A stretch of 64,000 nucleotides of DNA from Chionoecetes opilio (Eukaryota > Arthropoda > Malacostraca > Decapoda > Majidae): contig JACEEZ010011690.1 of the NCBI GenBank assembly GCA_016584305.1, positions 1-64,000 of the forward strand, given 5' to 3'. Of the stretch, positions 1 through 10,579 are shown piece after piece. The notes beneath the pieces were generated by a model. That model did not search any database and was not told the origin of the DNA. It saw nothing but the letters and a program-made list of their open reading frames with translations. The position numbers and the translations under genes were made by a program. Each line of letters begins with the position of its first letter. Position 1 is the first letter of the stretch.

Positions 1-60
1 GCAGTTGTGATATAACCATTAAGCTTATTACCACCTAACGCGTGCAAAGATAGAGTATTA

Positions 61-745
61 GTTCGGTAGTGGCTTCCAAAAGTCCTAGGAATTCTTTACC
101 TACAGTACACACGGTTGCTCCGTAGATCAGTGGTTAGCACTCTCGGCTCACAACGAGAAGTCCGGGTTAGATCCCCGGGCGGAGCAAAGATAGATGGGTG
201 GGTCTTTTTTAAAAACCGAGGCCCTGTCAACCCAGCAGTGAATGGGTACCGGGTGTTAGCCGGGGGGTTTGTGATCCCCCTCACGGGGTAGTGACTTCGG
301 GCAACATTAATTGCTTGCTAGCGGTAGATCACTACGGCTCTGAGGAATTATCCTCTAAACAAAAACAAACCAAACAAACAAACATCATTGGGTAGAACTA
401 TTCATGTGAATATTTGACCCCATTTCCATGGTGCAATTGAATAATAATGGTGTTACATGTACTACCGAAAATCTACCGTTAGTCAGCCATAAACTGTTAC
501 GTTAGGTTTTTAAATTAGATTAGGTTAGGGTGGGGTTTGGTTTAGTAACAGATACCAAGAAAAAAAGAAAATTATCCATACTATGGCAGTGCGAAGCGGA
601 GCAATTAAGGTGTTGCGGGGCGGGCGGGCACCCCCAACATGGAAACAAACATGATTTCCGACAAAAACGAGTGCCAGATTCATTCAAAACACATCAAAAC
701 TAGTCAGGAAAACTAAGTTTCGACCTCGAAATCAGGAATACCCAC
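61..745 (+). repeat. Unnamed dispersed repeat, forward copy
   Basis: This stretch matches the reverse complement of about 46430-47640. Shared landmarks are the 'aaaagtcctagga' block near its start, 'caattgaataataat' near 435, 'actaccgaaaatctaccgtt' near 461, and the final block ending near 'ttcgacctcgaaatcagga'. The two copies carry different insertions: a SINE at 115-383 here, and a TA-flanked element at 46749-47500 in the other. Its class is unknown; no coding potential is visible. Confidence 0.6.
115..383 (+). mobile_element. tRNA-Val-derived SINE
   Basis: The head at 117-185 folds as a tRNA: an acceptor pair GCTCCG/CGGAGC, a box A-like TAGATCAGTGG, an anticodon arm with CAC in the loop (valine), and a box B-like GGTTAGATCCC. 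An unrelated body follows, then an (AAAC)n-type A-rich tail at about 358-383. A second copy lies on the minus strand at 18780-19034, whose anticodon stem is intact, whereas this copy has lost a C in the 3' anticodon stem. It is therefore a retroposed SINE and not a functional tRNA gene. Confidence 0.8.
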
Positions 746-839
746 TTCCGAATTAAGACCAAAAGATAGTTCTGATGTTATAATTTAAACTCGCTCCAAC
801 TACTTATCCTAACGTGCAAAATAGTTAATCATTTACTGC

Positions 840-1740
840 AGTAGTGCTATTATAAAGATCAATACCACTAAACCGAACATGCAACAGTCGATCATATAAG
901 TCCAGTAATTGTATATTGAATATATTTATCCCGCTTAACCTAACATGCAGCAATCGATTTCATACTTCCAGTATCGATTATTAAAGATCATCACACTGTT
1001 TAATGGTGGGGATTTGGCCTTAAGTTGATAAGGTTAAAATGGGGGTTAGGTTAGTGAGTATAAAAGGTAGGGCTAGGTTAGTGAGTCTAAAGGTAGGGTG
1101 AGTTAATATTTTCCTATCCGATAGCGTTACAGGGTGTTTCTACAAAGTTGTTTCGTAGGCCAGGTTTGTAGTGTTTCGTACACTGACTTTTAGTTTTGTT
1201 CTTCACATCGTGATGTCGTCGTAACTCTAGTTCAACTCTGAGCTGAGTGTACGAAAGACTATGGTTTCCTATAGACTATGGAAACAACTTTTTGGTGTAC
1301 TTAATTCTATGGGGTACGAAACAACTGGTGTACGATGACTGCCACCCTGCTCATATACACTCTCCTTCCTACTAAATAGCCTTATATCTCTCTGAAAGTA
1401 GTGATTGCGACGGAAACTCATTGAGATAATGTTTCTCAGAATTATTTAGGTAAAACAGAAACCATTCATCATTAACCCTAACATCCCCACTTAACAGCTA
1501 CACACTATCAGGTATTCCAGCAGTTATATGAATAATTCAATACGTCACACTAGAAACCAACCTGCTACACACTATCAGATACTTCCAGCAGTGAATGAAT
1601 CATTAAAATATGAGTGCACCACTTACACCTAAATGCTACACACTATCAGATACTTCCAGCAGTGAATATAAAATCATTAAATATAGTTCACACTGAACCT
1701 AACATGCTACAATCAATCATTACTTCCAAAGGCAATGTGT
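840..1740. repeat. Degenerate ~70-bp tandem repeat, split by an inserted element
   Basis: Units share a core like 'ctacacactatcagatac' followed by 'ttccagcag' and an AT-rich spacer with 'atcattaaat'. Clear units start near 886, 938, 1497, 1563, 1633 and 1697. The array is interrupted at about 1015-1470 by a copy of one arm of the inverted-repeat element found at 2435-3275. Confidence 0.5.
1015..1470 (+). repeat. Solo arm of an inverted-repeat element
   Basis: From the 'tttcgtacactga' block to the final 'ggtaaaacagaaac' this is a diverged direct copy of the right arm at 2935-3275. Shared blocks are 'gtgatgtcgt', 'ctgagtgtacgaaa', 'actatggtttc', 'catatacactc' and 'gcgacggaaactcattgaga'. It lies inside the minisatellite at 840-1740. 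No coding region is seen. Confidence 0.6.
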
Positions 1741-2434
1741 GATGTTTTAATCATTTTAATCTCATTCACACATTAACAAGTACAAAGACAAAACAATATA
1801 TAGGTTTGGATATTAACATTAGGAAATGTCTTTTCAGATGTTTTATTACAACCAATTTTAATTCCAACTCAGTCTCGCTCAGGAAACAAAATCTTAGGCT
1901 GTCTTTCTTTTTAGGTCTTTCACAGTTTGTCTTGGTCAATCTGATCCATTCTGTTTGGCTGGATCAAGACTTCTATATATTCAAACATCTAGCAGTGCGT
2001 CCATAATCTGAAAATAATCTATGAAACAATTAAGAATCTAACATCATTTAAATATACTGTAAGTGATTTAAATCAGAGAAAAAACTCACCCAAAAAATAA
2101 GTATCAGAATAATTCAAACATATTAAAACTATCATGACAAAGTTCGTCCTCAAAAACAGTAATGCGCATAAATGAAAATTAGTAGGTTAGTGAAACTAGC
2201 CCAAGGGGGATACGGAGGGGGCACAGGCCCTGGTTATACTCAGTCGGGTATTGTTCACTAGTGAGTATGATGAAAACTGCATATTTACCTTCTATTGTAA
2301 ACAAAACGTTGTAAACTCATTCAATTTCATCTGATTAACCAAATAAATAAAAGGTATAATATTTTACACTAGGACCAGAATGCCCTACACAAATGGGAGG
2401 AATGGTTTGTTTACGCTTATGATTCTAGGAAACT
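1741..2434. other. AT-rich stretch with no recognised feature
   Basis: There is no convincing gene, RNA or repeat here. A 66-codon open frame near 1806 has no recognisable motif and biased composition, and I do not call it. Confidence 0.4.
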
Positions 2435-3275
2435 TTTCTCAATGAGCTTCCATCGCAAATCAGTTACTTTTGGCGATATAATATAACACTCTATTTTTCG
2501 GGAGGAGAGAGACAAATGTGTTGATGTGCACCTCCTCTTATACTCTTGTGACCTGCATCGCCTCTCTTCTTACCTTGCCGCGGGACACTTTTTAATGAGG
2601 ATTTGACTTTAGTTAGGTTAAACATGGGGTTAGGTTAGTAAGTGTATACCACTCCCCTAGGAAGGGGAGTGTATGGGGGGGATGCAGTCAATTCGTTCAC
2701 AAAGTTTCATTCGTACACAGTAGTAAGTACACCAAAAAGTTGGTTCTAGTCTAATGAAACCATAGTCGTTTCGTACTCTCAGCTAAGAGTGAAACTTTAC
2801 TACTAGATTACGAAAGGAAAATCACGTATGTACGCAAAACTCAAAATAGTGTACGAAACAAAGTTAACAAAACTGGGTACGAACTCCCTTGTAACAGTAG
2901 GGTTAGGTTAGTTAATTGTCATACTCATATATGTTACAGGAGTTTCGTACACAGGTTTTTTTTTTTTTTTTGTTTTTAAAAGTTGTTTCGTACACTGATT
3001 TTGAGTTTTGCGTACATACGTGATGTCGTTTCGTAACTCTAGTAGTAAAGTTCAACTCTGTGCTGAGTGTACGAAAACGACTATGGTTTCATATAAATAC
3101 GAAACAATTTTTGGTTGCTAATCTAACTGGTGTACGAAACAAATTCGTGAACGACTGACTGCCACCCCTCATATACACTCCCCTTCCTACTAAAGCATCT
3201 TACATCTACGAAAGTAGGTATTGCGACGGAAACTCATTGAGAGAATGTTTTCTCAAATATTAAGGTAAACCAGAA
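2435..3275. mobile_element. Long inverted-repeat (foldback/MITE-like) element
   Basis: The left arm (about 2435-2905) is the reverse complement of the right arm (about 2935-3275). Paired landmarks include 'ctcaatgag', 'gaaggggagtgtat', 'accatagtcgttt', 'cacgtatgtacgcaaaactc' and 'tgtacgaaac'. The arms leave a spacer of about 30-60 bp with a T-run at 2958-2971. The left arm also has an unpaired insert around 2490-2640. A solo right arm occurs at 1015-1470, so the family is mobile or was. No target duplication could be fixed. Confidence 0.65.
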
Positions 3276-3915
3276 AACATACTCCCAAAGGTGTAGAGAA
3301 TTCGGGTCCTACCAGAGAGACGAGAAAAATTTACACAAATAAAAATAATTACAGTGTCGGCAGCACACTATTATAAGCACGCTCAAGTGTAATGATGAGG
3401 GGCAGAGCTATGACATCAGCTCAATGTAAAGAAGCCATCACCAAAAACATAACCTATATTGCAAAATAACACATTCAATTCTATTGATATACAACAGGAA
3501 ATAAAATATTTAGGGACGGACCACAATGATAACATAAGTCACGCTCACGGAAATTATATGAGGGTGAGAGACTTGATATAGCCATGTAAGATGCCCATCA
3601 CCACAAACACTCCAATGTATACATATAATTGTTATGCACAATATGGTTCCCTAAACCAATATTATATTGGACGAAAATGGCAAAATACACTCACTTCGGG
3701 GGGGGGGGGGGTGATAGGTGTCTGTGTTGTCAGCTGCGTTGGAGCCGCGATGGTGGATAGTGTTTTGAAAATCAATATACATGGATTATTTCCATGAAAG
3801 AAAACTTGCCATACAATATTTACCGTCGCAATAGGTTTCCTATCTCATGAAATGCTTAGTAGTATTGTAAAAAGTTTATAAACTGAATGCAAAAAATGTT
3901 GATCGCCCGGTGAGA
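3276..3915. other. Anonymous sequence, G-run only
   Basis: No gene is seen. A 12-13 base G homopolymer lies at about 3699-3711; the open frame running through it has no recognisable protein features. Confidence 0.4.
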
Positions 3916-4333
3916 GGGACGTCTACCAGAACTCACGTTCGCCAGGCTATTCCAATACTTCTCCTTCGCCAGCCCTGGCGATCAGCGCCGGGCGGAGGAG
4001 CGCTCGTGGAGTTTAAAAGTAAGAAATCACTGAGCGCCTGGCGAACGCTTTGGGCCAGCCCTGGCAAAAGATTTTTAAAAGTAAGGCCCTTAAAACACCC
4101 ACATCCCCTGCCTTTTCAACTCTCCCTTCGATTGTGAGTGCATCGGAGGACACGGGGGGGCGGCATGAGCCTCAAAACACGGGCGTCAATATAAGAATCC
4201 TCCTGCGCCACCACGGGCGAGGGACCAACCATCAGAGCCCTCAAGTGAACCCCAGAGCCTACCATCCGAGCCCTGGTCACCACTGCCTACAGGCGCTATA
4301 GGCACAAATGTAAAAAAAAAAAAAAAAAAAAAA
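3916..4333 (+). mobile_element. SINE-like retroposon with poly-A tail
   Basis: A GC-rich body ends in the modules 'cctgcgccac', 'acgggcgag' and 'gcctacaggcgctatag', followed by an A22 tail (4312-4333). The same modules in the same order precede the A-rich end at 53290-53380, so the two share a 3' domain. A tRNA-like head is not clear in this copy. Confidence 0.45.
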
Positions 4334-5439
4334 CCATCCTGCGGTATAATAATAATTGTTCTATATAATATTTATTTGATCACAGAACCCTGCCAGTGAA
4401 AGAAGTTTGAAGTTTTTGATAGTGAAGAACGCATTTCCCGTATAGATACGAGAAAAGTCAAAGGAAAACAAAGTTGTAGTGCTCCTAAAATCCTGCCTTA
4501 TTTGTTCCAAATCCGCTCTTTTATCCAGTATTTAGAACCGACAGATGCCAAAAAAAAGTTTTGTACACGGCAAAATGTGTGCAACGTGCACACCGTAACC
4601 CACAATTTTACACACTTTATAACGTAAATGTATTACATACACAACACGGGGGCTATGTAGTAGCAGTACCCGATGGATGGATTGGTTAGAACATAAGAAA
4701 CATAAGAAAATAAGGAAGCTACAAGAGGCGCGAGGCCTACACGTGGTAGTTCCTGTCACCTAACACTACCTACATCCACCTTCATCCCCATCCATGAACC
4801 TTCCAGCTCCCCCTTTTAAAACTCCCTAATGACTCCGCACTAACTACCTGTCTACTGAGACCATTCCACTCATTCACCACCCTATTTGTGAACCAGTTTT
4901 CCCTATTTCCTTTCTAAATCTACGCTTTTCCAGCTTTAATCCGTTACTTCTTGTTCTACCCCGGTTAAAAGCGGTAAGAAACTTTCCTACCTTCCTTTAT
5001 TAAATCCCTTTATCCACTAAAAAATTATATCAGATCGCCCCTTACTCTGCGTCTCTCGAGTGAGTGTAATTTTAATAACTTCAATCTTCCCCTCATAACA
5101 AAGTTTCGCATCCTGTATCATTTTGGTCATCCTTTTCTGCACTTTTTCAACAACACTATATCCATCCTGTAATAGGAGGACCAAAAACGTTACTCCATAG
5201 TCATAGGTGAGGCCTGACTAGAGCCAGATAAGCTTTAGAAATAACTTCCGCACTTCTACTTTTAACCACTTCTGGTTAATGAATCCTTAATACTGCTATT
5301 AGCTCTATTTATGGCCTCAATACAATTGTTCCTAGATCGGAGGTCTGGGATCACCCTCACTCCAAGATCTGTTTTCACCTTTCTTATCTTTTCGCGATAC
5401 CATGCTTATGGTGTATCATTACCAGCGGTTTTTTTACCA

Positions 5440-6640
5440 ACATTCCTGCTAACGCTACATTTACTCAATATTAAATTCCATCTGCCATCTGACTGGCCCA
5501 CTCGTTAAGTTTATCTAAGTCTCCCTGCAATTGTTCTACGTAGACTTGTGATCAATATCCACCTAACTTAGTATGTCATCAGCAACATTGCTGATATCAC
5601 TGCTAATCCCACTACTCCAAGTCGTTGATGTAAATCAAATAGTAAATGGGCCCAAAAAACAGACCCTTGTGGAACTCCAATTGTCAACAGTCCCCATTCA
5701 GATTTGGAACCATTAAATTGTAACCGTTGTTGCCTATTTACTTAGCCCAAAGCTCTGATCCAATGAAAAAGAACCATTCCCTCTATACAATGAGCCCTAA
5801 CCTTATTTAAGAGTCGCTTCGTGTGGTACTTTGTCAACTGCCTTCTAAAGTCCAGATATATTATATCATAATCCGTATTCCTTATCTGCGTCTCATAAAC
5901 TTTCCTATAAAAAACAACTCAAAAAAATTGGTGAGGACATGACCTACCCTTGGTGAATCCATGTTGTAGATCATTGATCAAACTATGTTGTATCTAAATT
6001 GCTCTCTAATGTTTTTTGCAATAATAGATTCCAATCATTTACCCCCCACCACTGATGTTAGACTTACGGTCGATAATTTGACTTTAGTCCTCGCTCCCCT
6101 TTCTTAAATATAAGGGAACAACATTTCCCTTTCCTCCACAACTAATGGGCACAATCGCCTATCTCAAACGATTTCCTAAAAATGTGCACTAACGACTCCC
6201 CCCCACTAACAACCTCCTTGCATTCCTTTAATACCCGGGATACACACTTCATCTGGTCTGGTGATTTTAAATGTTTTCATTTTTTCTATACCTCCTCCAC
6301 CATTTCCCTAGTTATCAACAATATTCTTTGAGTTTCTCCTCATCGCTTCCTCTTGAACATCTGTTCACTATCAGGTATCGTCTGTGTATTCCTCTCCGTA
6401 AAAACACTTTCAGAAATAAATTCTTTAGACTCCTACACATATCTCATCCGTATTTAAGACCTCACCCTGTCTACCCTTAAGGGCCCAAACTAATTCCCTT
6501 GTCTTTGTTTTATAAACCTGGACTAGAAACCCCTTCGGGTCCCTGTTCGCCTGTTCTGCTACTTTAATCTCATTAATTGTTCTGAGCAACTCGAAGTTAA
6601 TTCTTTCACTGTCCTCGACCATCACGTTATACTTTGTTCT
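5440..6640 (-). pseudogene. CR1 LINE reverse transcriptase, multiple frameshifts
   Basis: This is the remnant of the polymerase that copies the LINE RNA at the target site. The best surviving frame (6425-6625) encodes the linker before the RT, with the motif QANRDPKGFLVQVY and a preserved GR.GE.L..DE stretch, as in CR1 proteins. Palm motifs follow toward lower coordinates in alternating frames: DFRRQLTKYHTK (a corrupted DFQKAFDKVPHK), then the GVPQGSV box, ADD and the thumb motif. Stops and indels occur every few tens of codons, so no active product is possible. Confidence 0.8.
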
Positions 6641-7329
6641 TTGTTTACCAATCCTGCCTTGAACCTTAAATAACTGTTCTTTTACTCCAATGTTGTTGTT
6701 TTAAACTTGGTGGTAATCCATTTTGGATCACTCTTTCTGGACCTTATCTCCCCTATAAGGAATATTTCTTTCTGGTCCGTCAAATTATATTCTTACAATG
6801 GAGATATAAATCATCCTCGGCTCCGACCTCCACTTCCCTTCTAAACCTCTCCTAATTACCTCTCTCAGCCCTGGCCTCATTCCCTGTCTAACCGCTCAAT
6901 TACGCCGCAGCCTCGACCTTCACTACCAATCTGACCGCGCCAATTACCTCCAGGTGCCTTCCTAATCCTTCATAATGGCCTTTCCAGCTGAAACGCCTTG
7001 TCCTGGGCAAACTTTCTGCTCCTCCATCCCCACACCTCTTATTAATAACTCCAGGTGTACTTTACTTAATCCCGCATAATTGGCCTTTCTGAAATTAGGT
7101 ATTCGATGCCTATTGCACTAAGTTTTTCCACCTCCAATTTTAAGCTAAAAATCTGTCTCAAATAGTCGCTATTATCTAAATTCCCCCCTGACCTCCACAT
7201 TTGTAACTAAATTCATCTCTAATTGTCGGCAAAGATCGAGAATATTATCTCCTCTAGTTAGGCTTCCTTGATTGCTTGACTTAGGAAGTTATCCTGGATT
7301 ATATTAACAAATTCATCTGCCATCGCTTG

Positions 7330-7740
7330 TCTACCTATGATTAAATCCCCAGTCTATATTGCTAAGATTAAAATCTCCCACCACGCGCATAATCGATATA
7401 TCTGCAGGCCTTGTTTATTTCTTCGCATATAGGAGCTGATCTCTTTACATAAGTTTGGAGGCCTAACACTACCACCCAAAAACCATTTTCTCAGTCCCTC
7501 CGTAGACTACTACCCATAGTAGACTCGATGCTGTCATCTGTTTTTTATAAAACATTGTTAACACAAACACTGCACAATGGCATCTCTTGCATTAAGCGCA
7601 ACTCCTCCTCCTCGTCGCCTACTCTGTCCTGGGAAATAACTTAATACCCAGCTATCCGACTTCCGGATCGAATACCTTTCCTGACATATCAACCAATGTT
7701 TCTGTTTAATGCTATTATATCAAACAATCCTCTACACTAA
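7330..7740 (-). pseudogene. CR1 LINE endonuclease (APE-type) remnant
   Basis: This remnant of the endonuclease that nicks target DNA keeps the stretch corresponding to GYKLFRKDR..RRGGGVALYV (about 7600-7660) and the DFNLSNIDW motif near 7360, typical of the APE fold. It lies upstream (in element orientation) of the RT remnant, as expected. Frameshifts and stops are frequent. Confidence 0.75.
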
Positions 7741-8029
7741 TTTATCTTCCTCTCAGGAAAAATCTATCTTTTTTTAAATACCCTACAGTTTGTATAGTAA
7801 AAACCTTCACAAGGCAACTCATCTTTTTTTGTTGTCAATTTTCCCTTTATCTTTAAATAAACCCCCTCCTCTATCTCTCTTCTTACGAAATAACTTTAGT
7901 TCCCTGCCTTCTGGAAAACTCCTCTAGTGTCGGCAAGTTTCCTTTACCCCGATCCCCCGTGTCTAAACCCGGTTTTCATCTTAAAAAAGCCCTGGCAGTC
8001 ATCTACCTCCCTTCAAGGGATTCAGGGAC

Positions 8030-8700
8030 AAGATCTGAAACTCCTTTCCTCGAAAGTGCACCCCGTCCCTGCGGTGAGGTTGTTATGCCCGCAAAAGATG
8101 GTCCCAGCTGTCGACGCAAAGGCCGCAACCATTGGCTTTGCACATGTGAAGTGCCAGCCCCGGCATTCACCGCAATAGCCCTGGAGTTACCACAAGGTCG
8201 TCAACCAAAGCGGTCTTGGGAAGGACAACCACACACCACAGGGAAACCACACAGCCCTTGTCCCTAACTTTTATCCACAGCTTCCTTGAAAAATCCGCCG
8301 TAAGCAATTTCCTACTTTTTACACACTCAAACATCATTTCCCCCAGCGCTCAGGCGAGAAGATGGGATATTTTGCCCCTGGTCCCCCCGCCATGCACTCA
8401 ACTATCTTTCACTAACATAACCTATCCCACTTCCCTGGGTAACTTCACCGACTCTCATGCGCCATCCCTTCTCTGTCACAGAAAACCTGCTGTCCAAGAT
8501 GTCTAACCTGACTGTCACCAACAACCAGAATTTTTACCTTCGGGTAATGATGTATCGTCGACTCCCTAACCTCAGTATCATCCTCTTGAAGCCCCGAGAG
8601 TACCTGAAATGAGTTCGTGCACAAAAGATGGTCCCGTATTTACCTTTTTCTCCTGCGGGGCGGGCTCCATGATCAACTACCTTCCAAACAACAATCCCTG
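8030..8700 (-). pseudogene. CR1 LINE ORF1 (esterase-type) remnant
   Basis: On the minus strand an in-frame stretch contains ILVVGDSQVRHLG and continues for about 29 codons (8443-8530). GDSxVRHL is the nucleophile block of the SGNH-esterase domain found in CR1-group ORF1 proteins. Further on, DGVHF near 8070 corresponds to the catalytic D-x-V-H-F block. In CR1 elements this protein packages the RNA. Stops separate these blocks, so it is non-functional. Confidence 0.7.
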
Positions 8701-9217
8701 GGGTGACTACTAGGGATACCTTAGTAGTCGCGAGTTACATACTTCGCTCTGGTAACCCCTCACAGGCACCATACCGCATTGTGCCCCTCCACTCGCTCCA
8801 CTTGGACCTTCACCTCCACACTTAAGAGAAAAACGTATCTCTTATTCCTTGCTTCTCCACAACGCTTTTCAATTCGTTTCACTTCACTTGCCAAAGCTCC
8901 GGTTCAGGTCTTCGATCGCCTCCAAGAATATCTTAAGCGCCGCACCACCACCCTTCAACTAAACTCTCACCTCGACCCTTCTACCTCCCCCTAACCTCAG
9001 CCTCCTTCACTCCTACCACACTACCACTCTCAACCCCAGCACCAACACACAACACCCACTTCACCCCTCTCGCCTCCACAACACTCCCCATCACAGACGT
9101 AGCCATTCTAATCCTGGGAGCTAAACCAAAGCACAACCTCACTATACGGAGACGATAGGTCGACTGGAATACTTACATACATACTTACTTACATAATTGT
9201 TAAAGTAGACCTGCTAA

Positions 9218-9700
9218 AAGTGCGTCCACACTAGGCATTACGTTGCGCATTACGATGCGCATTATGATGCGGGAACTCGATTTTCGTGTTGAGTGATGCG
9301 GAAAAGTAATGCAGGAGATAAATCTGGCGTGTAGGCATTTTTGCAACGTAATGCGCGCGTCATATCGTTAGGTAGCTGTCGTGCCTGCCGTTTTTTTACT
9401 ATCAAAGGCTTATTACTATTATTTACAAGGATTTCTCTTACTATTTAAGGATCATAATAATTATTACAAGGATCTATCTTTGTATGAGAGGCTTATATTA
9501 TCATTATCTGGCTCTCTCTCTGGTACAAGTCAGCCAATGTTATGATGATTCAGCAGTAAACTCCCGCCCGCATCATGTGCTGCGGGAAGTAATGCGCGCA
9601 TCGTAATGCCTATTGTGGACACCCCCCCGTTCTGCATCACTTCCCGCATCACGTAATGCGCATCGTAATGCGCAACGTAATGCCTAGTGTGGACGCACCT
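9218..9700. mobile_element. MITE with ~47-bp TIRs and TAA target site (Harbinger-like)
   Basis: The left end reads GTGCGTCCACACTAGGC from 9220, and the right end at 9650-9700 is its near-perfect reverse complement for about 47 bp. TAA flanks both sides (9215-9217 and 9701-9703), the 3-bp target typical of PIF/Harbinger. The internal 390 bp has subterminal copies of 'cgtaatgcgc' and no coding region. It shares GTCCACACTA with the element at 58698-59371. Confidence 0.75.
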
Positions 9701-9703
9701 TAA

Positions 9704-10105
9704 GAATTCTGAAGTATAAAATATTTTATTTCCCTTTTGAATGATAAATAGTTGTTTGTTTTAACTAAAGCTTTAATATTTAGTGGTAAGCTGTTGAATA
9801 ATTTGGGGCCTGAACATAAAATACTGTTTTTATATAAAGCTATTCTGAACTGTGGACAAATCAAATCTACAGTATTGCTTCTAGTCTGATGAAGATTGTC
9901 AATAAATTTGAAAATTTAATTTGCTGTATAACTAGCGATAAACATTTTATAAATCAATAATAATGTAAAGTATTTGTGTATTGAATCGAATTTTAACATA
10001 TTCATTGAAGAAATAATTTCAGTGACCGAGTCAAATTTGCCTAAGAAAAGAATACATCTGACAACTTTCTTCTGCGCTATTGTTACCTTATTTAAGAATG
10101 TTGGT
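9704..10105 (-). pseudogene. LINE ORF2 C-terminal fragment
   Basis: The minus strand keeps an almost open frame from about 10105 to 9710, with a single in-frame stop near 9928. The translation has the C-terminal signature of jockey-group ORF2 proteins: AQKKVVRCI, then DSIHKYF, then NLHQTRSN, and finally SGPKLFNSLPLNIK before the terminal K-rich helix. It probably belongs to the same family as the RT fragment at 18574-19230, which covers the preceding part of the protein. It is 5'-truncated near 10105. Confidence 0.75.
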
Positions 10106-10242
10106 CATGTGCTAGCCCAAGGGGTACCTGGAACTGTCGGCGATATCGGCGACTGTTCCAATATTTCACGTCGGCGGGAGTTCCAATCGTCGGCGACAAT
10201 TCTAATTCTTGATCTTGATATTATAGTACCATATATAATTTA

Positions 10243-10502
10243 TGTGATGAGTGGGATAAAGTAACACTTTAACCTTTCTCTAAGGCTTTACTCAGCAATA
10301 AACCAGAGCTGTGTACAGAGGGAGTAGCTGGAGTGAACTGACTCTAGAGGTGAGGAATTGCCAACATATCACTTCCGAGGTAGTATCTCGAAGCTTCATA
10401 AACTAGCTATGAATCAGTGAAGCCTTACATTACTAGTGAAACAATGAGACATGAAAAGAGATAACAACCATAACCTAAAACACTAAAACTACAAACACCA
10501 CA
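10243..10502 (-). repeat. Gypsy-1 3' LTR
   Basis: This 260-bp copy ends TGTGGTG...ATCACA on the minus strand. It is intact and pairs with the split copy at 14316-15450. The LTR would supply promoter and polyadenylation signals. Confidence 0.9.
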
Positions 10503-10515
10503 TTCTCCCCCTCTT
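10503..10515 (-). other. Gypsy-1 polypurine tract
   Basis: On the minus strand AAGAGGGGGAGAA abuts the 3' LTR. This is the expected position and composition for the plus-strand DNA primer of an LTR element. Confidence 0.8.
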
Positions 10516-10579
10516 AAAAAAATGAAACTACAAATAAAAAAAAAATGAAACATGCACAAATAAAAACATAAGTATGCCT

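Larger units (their letters stand above)
4688..8990 (-). mobile_element. Decayed near full-length CR1-type LINE
   Basis: No long open frame survives, but conceptual translation of the minus strand in shifting frames shows the landmarks of a CR1-group non-LTR retrotransposon in order. ORF1 has an esterase-like GDSQVRHL (8490-8520). The endonuclease has GRRGGGVAL-like (about 7603-7635) and GDFNLSNIDW-like motifs (7339-7378). The linker has ANRDPKGF (6425-6625). The reverse transcriptase has DFQKAFDKVPHK-like (5815-5862), GVPQGSV-like (5648-5688), ADD-like (about 5570) and KLNEWAS..WQMEFNIEKC-like (5445-5515) motifs. The 3' end reads (on minus) '...ttattttcttatgttctta', and the same 3' end recurs at 50788-51080 and 55040-55111. 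The 5' boundary is uncertain. Confidence 0.85.

Noticed and set aside
117..185. Functional tRNA-Val gene
   Set aside because: The anticodon stem has lost a base and the head is attached to a SINE body with an A-rich tail.
7927..8506. Plus-strand open frames of 83-102 codons
   Set aside because: They are the antisense of the CR1 ORF1 esterase remnant.
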